DNA from: Opitutia bacterium
GTDB lineage: Bacteria > Verrucomicrobiota > Verrucomicrobiia > Opitutales > Opitutaceae
Reading direction: 5' to 3'
NCBI GenBank assembly: GCA_947475065.1
Contig: CANJLB010000017.1
Location: 1-64,000 of the forward strand
Length of the DNA stretch: 64,000 bases
Below are positions 61,242 through 64,000 of the stretch, in pieces. A model generated the notes under the pieces. That model did no database searches, had not been told where the DNA came from, and was given only the letters and a program-made list of their open reading frames with translations. Every line of letters starts with the position of its first letter. The first letter of the stretch is position 1. The position numbers and the translations under genes were made by a program.

Positions 61242-62148
61242 AAAACAAATCCGCCACGTTCGCCGTTGCCGCGTCCAGCACGCGATGCGGCGGTAGCTGG
61301 GTGCGGAACCAGGTGCGCTGTTTCTTCACCAGCGCGCGGGTGTTCCTGGCGATTTCGGCCGCGAGCTGTGCCTCTGGCAACTGGCCGTCGAGCATCGCCA
61401 GGGTCTCGCGGTAGCCGATGGCACTGGCGGCGCTCGGGTTTTGCTCCAGCCCGGCCGCACGCAGCCGCCGCACCTCGTCCACCAAACCGGCGCGCAGCAT
61501 TGCTCCCACGCGAGCCGCTATGCGTGCATCCAATTCAGCCGGCGTGCGATCAAGCTGCGTGCAACGCACTTCCCAGCCCGCAAACGGCGCCGGCTGGCGC
61601 GCAAATTCCGCCGCCAGCTCCGCTAGCGTCCGCCCCGAAGCCCGGCACCGTTCTAGTGCGCGTGTCACGCGGCGCGGGTTGTCGGTGTCAAGCGCGCCCA
61701 GCCCGTCCGGATTGAGCGCGCGCAGTTCGGTGACCAGTGCCGGCCGCCCCTCGGCCTCCAGCTTCGCCGCCACCGCCGCCCGCAGCTCGGGCGGCACCGC
61801 GACCTCGTCGGCCACTGGCGCGAAAAAGCATTTCAGATAAAACCCGCTCCCACCCGTGACCAGCACCGTCCGCCCCCGCGACGCAATGTCCTCCACCGCG
61901 GCCCGCGATTTTGTAACGTAATACGTTACATCGATCCGTTGCGTCACGTCGCATAGGTCAATGAGATGGTGGGGTACGCGGGCGCGCTCGGCCGCGGTTG
62001 GCTTGGCGGTGCCCAGATCCATGCCCCGGTAGAACAGCAGCGCATCACAGGACACGATCTCCGCGCCGTGCGCCTCCGCCCAGGCCAGAGCCAGCTCCGT
62101 CTTGCCGACAGACGTCGGTCCGGTGAGGATGTGCAGCATGCGAGGCAT
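61237..62148 (-). CDS. miaA: tRNA dimethylallyltransferase
   Basis: 303 residues. The P-loop GPTSVGKTELALAWA, EIVSCDALLFYRGMDLGTAK, PHHLIDLCDV and TGGSGFYLKCFFAP are diagnostic of MiaA, followed by DNPRRVTRALE and GLVDEVRRLRA. It transfers a dimethylallyl group to A37 of tRNAs that read UNN codons. The start ATG 62148 gives MPRMLHILTGPT. It lies in the same direction as lnt, which is downstream of it. Confidence 0.95.
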   Translation of the reverse strand: MPRMLHILTGPTSVGKTELALAWAEAHGAEIVSCDALLFYRGMDLGTAKPTAAERARVPHHLIDLCDVTQRIDVTYYVTKSRAAVEDIASRGRTVLVTGGSGFYLKCFFAPVADEVAVPPELRAAVAAKLEAEGRPALVTELRALNPDGLGALDTDNPRRVTRALERCRASGRTLAELAAEFARQPAPFAGWEVRCTQLDRTPAELDARIAARVGAMLRAGLVDEVRRLRAAGLEQNPSAASAIGYRETLAMLDGQLPEAQLAAEIARNTRALVKKQRTWFRTQLPPHRVLDAATANVADLFS

Positions 62149-62262
62149 GGGCGGACAATTGCCACAAAAGTCCCCGTGAGCACACCATAATCAGGCCGCA
62201 AGGAGTGAGGCGACGGCCCACCCGTTCTCCGGCGATCGCTTCGTGATCGGGCCAAGGGCCGC

Positions 62263-63873
62263 TCACTCGAACACGAGCTTCAGGGCGCCCGTGCCGGCGT
62301 TGGCGGCCGGGGCGGTGGCGGGCAAGGTGGCGTGCAGGCCGGCGTCGTCGCGAGTCCAGACGATCTTTTCGGCCGATCCCAGTAGGGTGACACTGGCGAT
62401 GCTTTTTTCGAGAGGATCAGGTTTCCCATTGGCCTTTGCCAGCGACTTGATGAGGAGCTGGCCGCCCGGCGGCCAACCGAGGAAAAACGCATAAATTGTG
62501 CGGCCGTCCTTGCTCTGGGTAAAGCGGATGTCCTGCGCGGTGAAACTGAGCCGGCCCTCGGACACCAGGCCGGTGGGCGCGGTGATGGCGAGTGAGGGTC
62601 CTTCGCCGAAAATTTTCCACGGGCGCGTGGCATGGATGCCTTCGCCGTGGACGGCCATCCAGGCGGTGAGCGCATCGAGCAGCAGCACTTCGTCCCCGTC
62701 GGGCGTGCCGCTGCCGCGCAGCGGGACATTGAGGAGCAGATTGCCGTTTTTGCTCACGACATCCACCAGCTGGCGCACGAGGTCGGCGACGGGGCGGTAT
62801 TTCTGGCCGGCCTTGTAGTGCCACTGGCCGATGGAGGTGACGGTCTGCCACGGCTCGGCCCGGGGGAGGTTGCTGACCGCACGCTCGTGGGTGGTGACCA
62901 ACGCGGCCCGGTGGGCGGGATCGGTCATGGGCGCGGCGAGTACGGCGTCCATGCGGCCGTCGTGTGCGGCGAGGCTGGTGTTGTAAAAATGCGCCGCCAG
63001 CGCGAGGCCGGCCTCGCCCAGGGGGAGGCTCTCATCGCCGAAGTAAAGGAGGTCGGGGTGGTAGCGTTCGATGATTTCCTTGGTGCGGAGAAAAAATTTG
63101 GTGATGTAGGCCGCGTCGGGCGGGACACCGGGCCGGTGCCGCTGGGCGTAGAGGTCGCCGGACGGGTCGAGGCCTTTCCACCACTTGCCATAGCCGTCGG
63201 AAGTGGTGAGGCTGCCGTCGTATGCGAGGCCGGTGAACGGGCCGGCGGAATCGTAAGCCTGGGCCGGTTCGAACCACGTCCAGGCGGCGGCAGCATGGAC
63301 GCTCACGCCGTAGCGCAATCCGGCGGCGCGCGCCGCGGCGGCCCACAGGGCGACGAGATCCTTTTTCGGCCCGAGGGCGACCGAGTTCCACGGCTGGTAG
63401 GTGGAGCTGAAGCAGTCGAAGTTGTCGGTATCGTTGCCGAGGGCCACGAAGTAGCGGGCGCCGGCGCGCTGGTAGAGCGCGACGAGCTTTTCGGGTTCCC
63501 ACTGCTCGGCTTTCCAGAGCGGGATCAGGTCCTTGAAGCCGAACTGGGTGACATGGCCGAAATGGTCAATGTGCCACGAATAGGTGGGGTTGGGGCGTTG
63601 GTTCGCCAGGGTGGTGACATAGATGCTGCGTGCGTAATCATCGCCCTGTTCGGGCAGGGACTGCGCGTCCCAGCGCGCCCAGATACCCAGCTTCGCATCG
63701 CGAAACCACTCGGGAGATTCATATTTCTGCAACGAACTCCACGTGGCCGTGAACGGCCCGGCGGCGATTTCGCGCTGCGGCCCGGCGGCGTGAGCGGGGG
63801 TGCCGGTCCAGACGGACAGCACCGCGAGCACGGCAAACAAGGGACCAAGCGGATGGCGGAGGCGGCGAAGCAT
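62263..63873 (-). CDS. Secreted GH29 (alpha-L-fucosidase)-fold protein with altered active site
   Basis: 536 residues with a signal peptide (PLFAVLAVLSVWTGTPAHA). The scaffold is clearly GH29: DAKLGIWARWDAQSLPEQGD, TYQPWNSVALGPKKDLVALW, HPDLLYFGDESLPLGEAGLA and VDVVSKNGNLLLNVPLRGSG. However, residues known for catalysis differ: canonical GIWAHWGPQ is GIWARWDAQ (residues 64-72), NHHDNFD is GNDTDNFD (146-153), and YFDD is YFGD, with Gly279 in the nucleophile position and Asp280 kept. HASH-like becomes HAAA (193-196). It is probably periplasmic and may bind rather than cut sugars. Confidence 0.88.
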   Translation of the reverse strand: MLRRLRHPLGPLFAVLAVLSVWTGTPAHAAGPQREIAAGPFTATWSSLQKYESPEWFRDAKLGIWARWDAQSLPEQGDDYARSIYVTTLANQRPNPTYSWHIDHFGHVTQFGFKDLIPLWKAEQWEPEKLVALYQRAGARYFVALGNDTDNFDCFSSTYQPWNSVALGPKKDLVALWAAAARAAGLRYGVSVHAAAAWTWFEPAQAYDSAGPFTGLAYDGSLTTSDGYGKWWKGLDPSGDLYAQRHRPGVPPDAAYITKFFLRTKEIIERYHPDLLYFGDESLPLGEAGLALAAHFYNTSLAAHDGRMDAVLAAPMTDPAHRAALVTTHERAVSNLPRAEPWQTVTSIGQWHYKAGQKYRPVADLVRQLVDVVSKNGNLLLNVPLRGSGTPDGDEVLLLDALTAWMAVHGEGIHATRPWKIFGEGPSLAITAPTGLVSEGRLSFTAQDIRFTQSKDGRTIYAFFLGWPPGGQLLIKSLAKANGKPDPLEKSIASVTLLGSAEKIVWTRDDAGLHATLPATAPAANAGTGALKLVFE

Positions 63874-64000
63874 CGGGTGAGGGACAGCAGGCTGACAGGA
63901 GAGTTCGGTTTTTCGAGCAAGTAAAAAAGTGCCTCTGGTATGTGGCTGGGCCGGGGGCTCGCTCCCTCGCCTGCCAGGTGGCAGGCCACGCCCGCTCCTC

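Overview
This is a GC-rich (roughly two thirds G+C), gene-dense bacterial window. The gene content fits a Verrucomicrobiota member of the Opitutaceae type: an archaeal/eukaryote-type homodimeric glycyl-tRNA synthetase, pyruvate phosphate dikinase, DUF4139/MuiA-like envelope proteins, secreted GH29 and GH43 relatives, molybdenum hydroxylases of the isoquinoline oxidoreductase type, and few clear Shine-Dalgarno sites. The assignment is inferred from gene content; no 16S gene is present. About 50 protein genes, one tRNA gene, several broken genes and two clear terminators are supported.

Layout. 1-8.3 kb: edge-truncated IS630-like transposase, corA, trxB, a CheY-like regulator, a NYN/DUF2851 pair, a nitrogen-PTS EIIA, an HTH-metallo-beta-lactamase fusion and a PAS histidine kinase. 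8.4-13.7 kb: an accessory operon araC-iorA-iorB-aldo/keto reductase, bounded by a 29-bp near-identical direct repeat and an IS66 remnant. 13.7-16.7 kb: a secreted cupin, a secreted fusion of an alpha/beta hydrolase with a 2-keto-4-pentenoate hydratase-like domain, and glutathione peroxidase. 17-23.5 kb: an envelope cluster (DUF4139 protein, an OmpR regulator and a sensor kinase each carrying a one-base frameshift, an EF-hand protein, a coiled-coil membrane protein). 23.6-31.2 kb: glyS, an SNF2 helicase with SWIM finger, a channel-like small membrane protein, glyA, a low-molecular-weight phosphatase, and a broken Mrr/STAND-type defence gene beside tRNA-Gln(UUG). 31.4-39.3 kb: a second DUF4139 protein, gpmI, DUF2167, an unknown membrane protein, a CPBP protease, thiL and tsaE. 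39.4-46.2 kb: a second iorA-iorB pair, a convergent secreted bicupin, a second SNF2 helicase and a GH43 C-terminal remnant. 46.6-64 kb: an RGG-rich unknown protein, ppdK, a membrane protein coupled to a B12-radical SAM enzyme, MYG1-like, DUF2293, rlmN, tauE, ruvC, lnt, miaA and a GH29-fold protein.

Themes. (1) Two iorAB copies each lie near secreted cupins; the first also lies near the hydrolase-hydratase fusion and an aldo/keto reductase. Together these could form an envelope-located aromatic or N-heterocycle oxidation route (inference). (2) The GH29-fold protein has lost every family active-site residue I can align, while the reading frame is intact. (3) Gly/Arg-rich low-complexity segments recur in at least six unrelated proteins. 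(4) Long intergenic hairpins, several sharing a CTACG edge, recur through the window.
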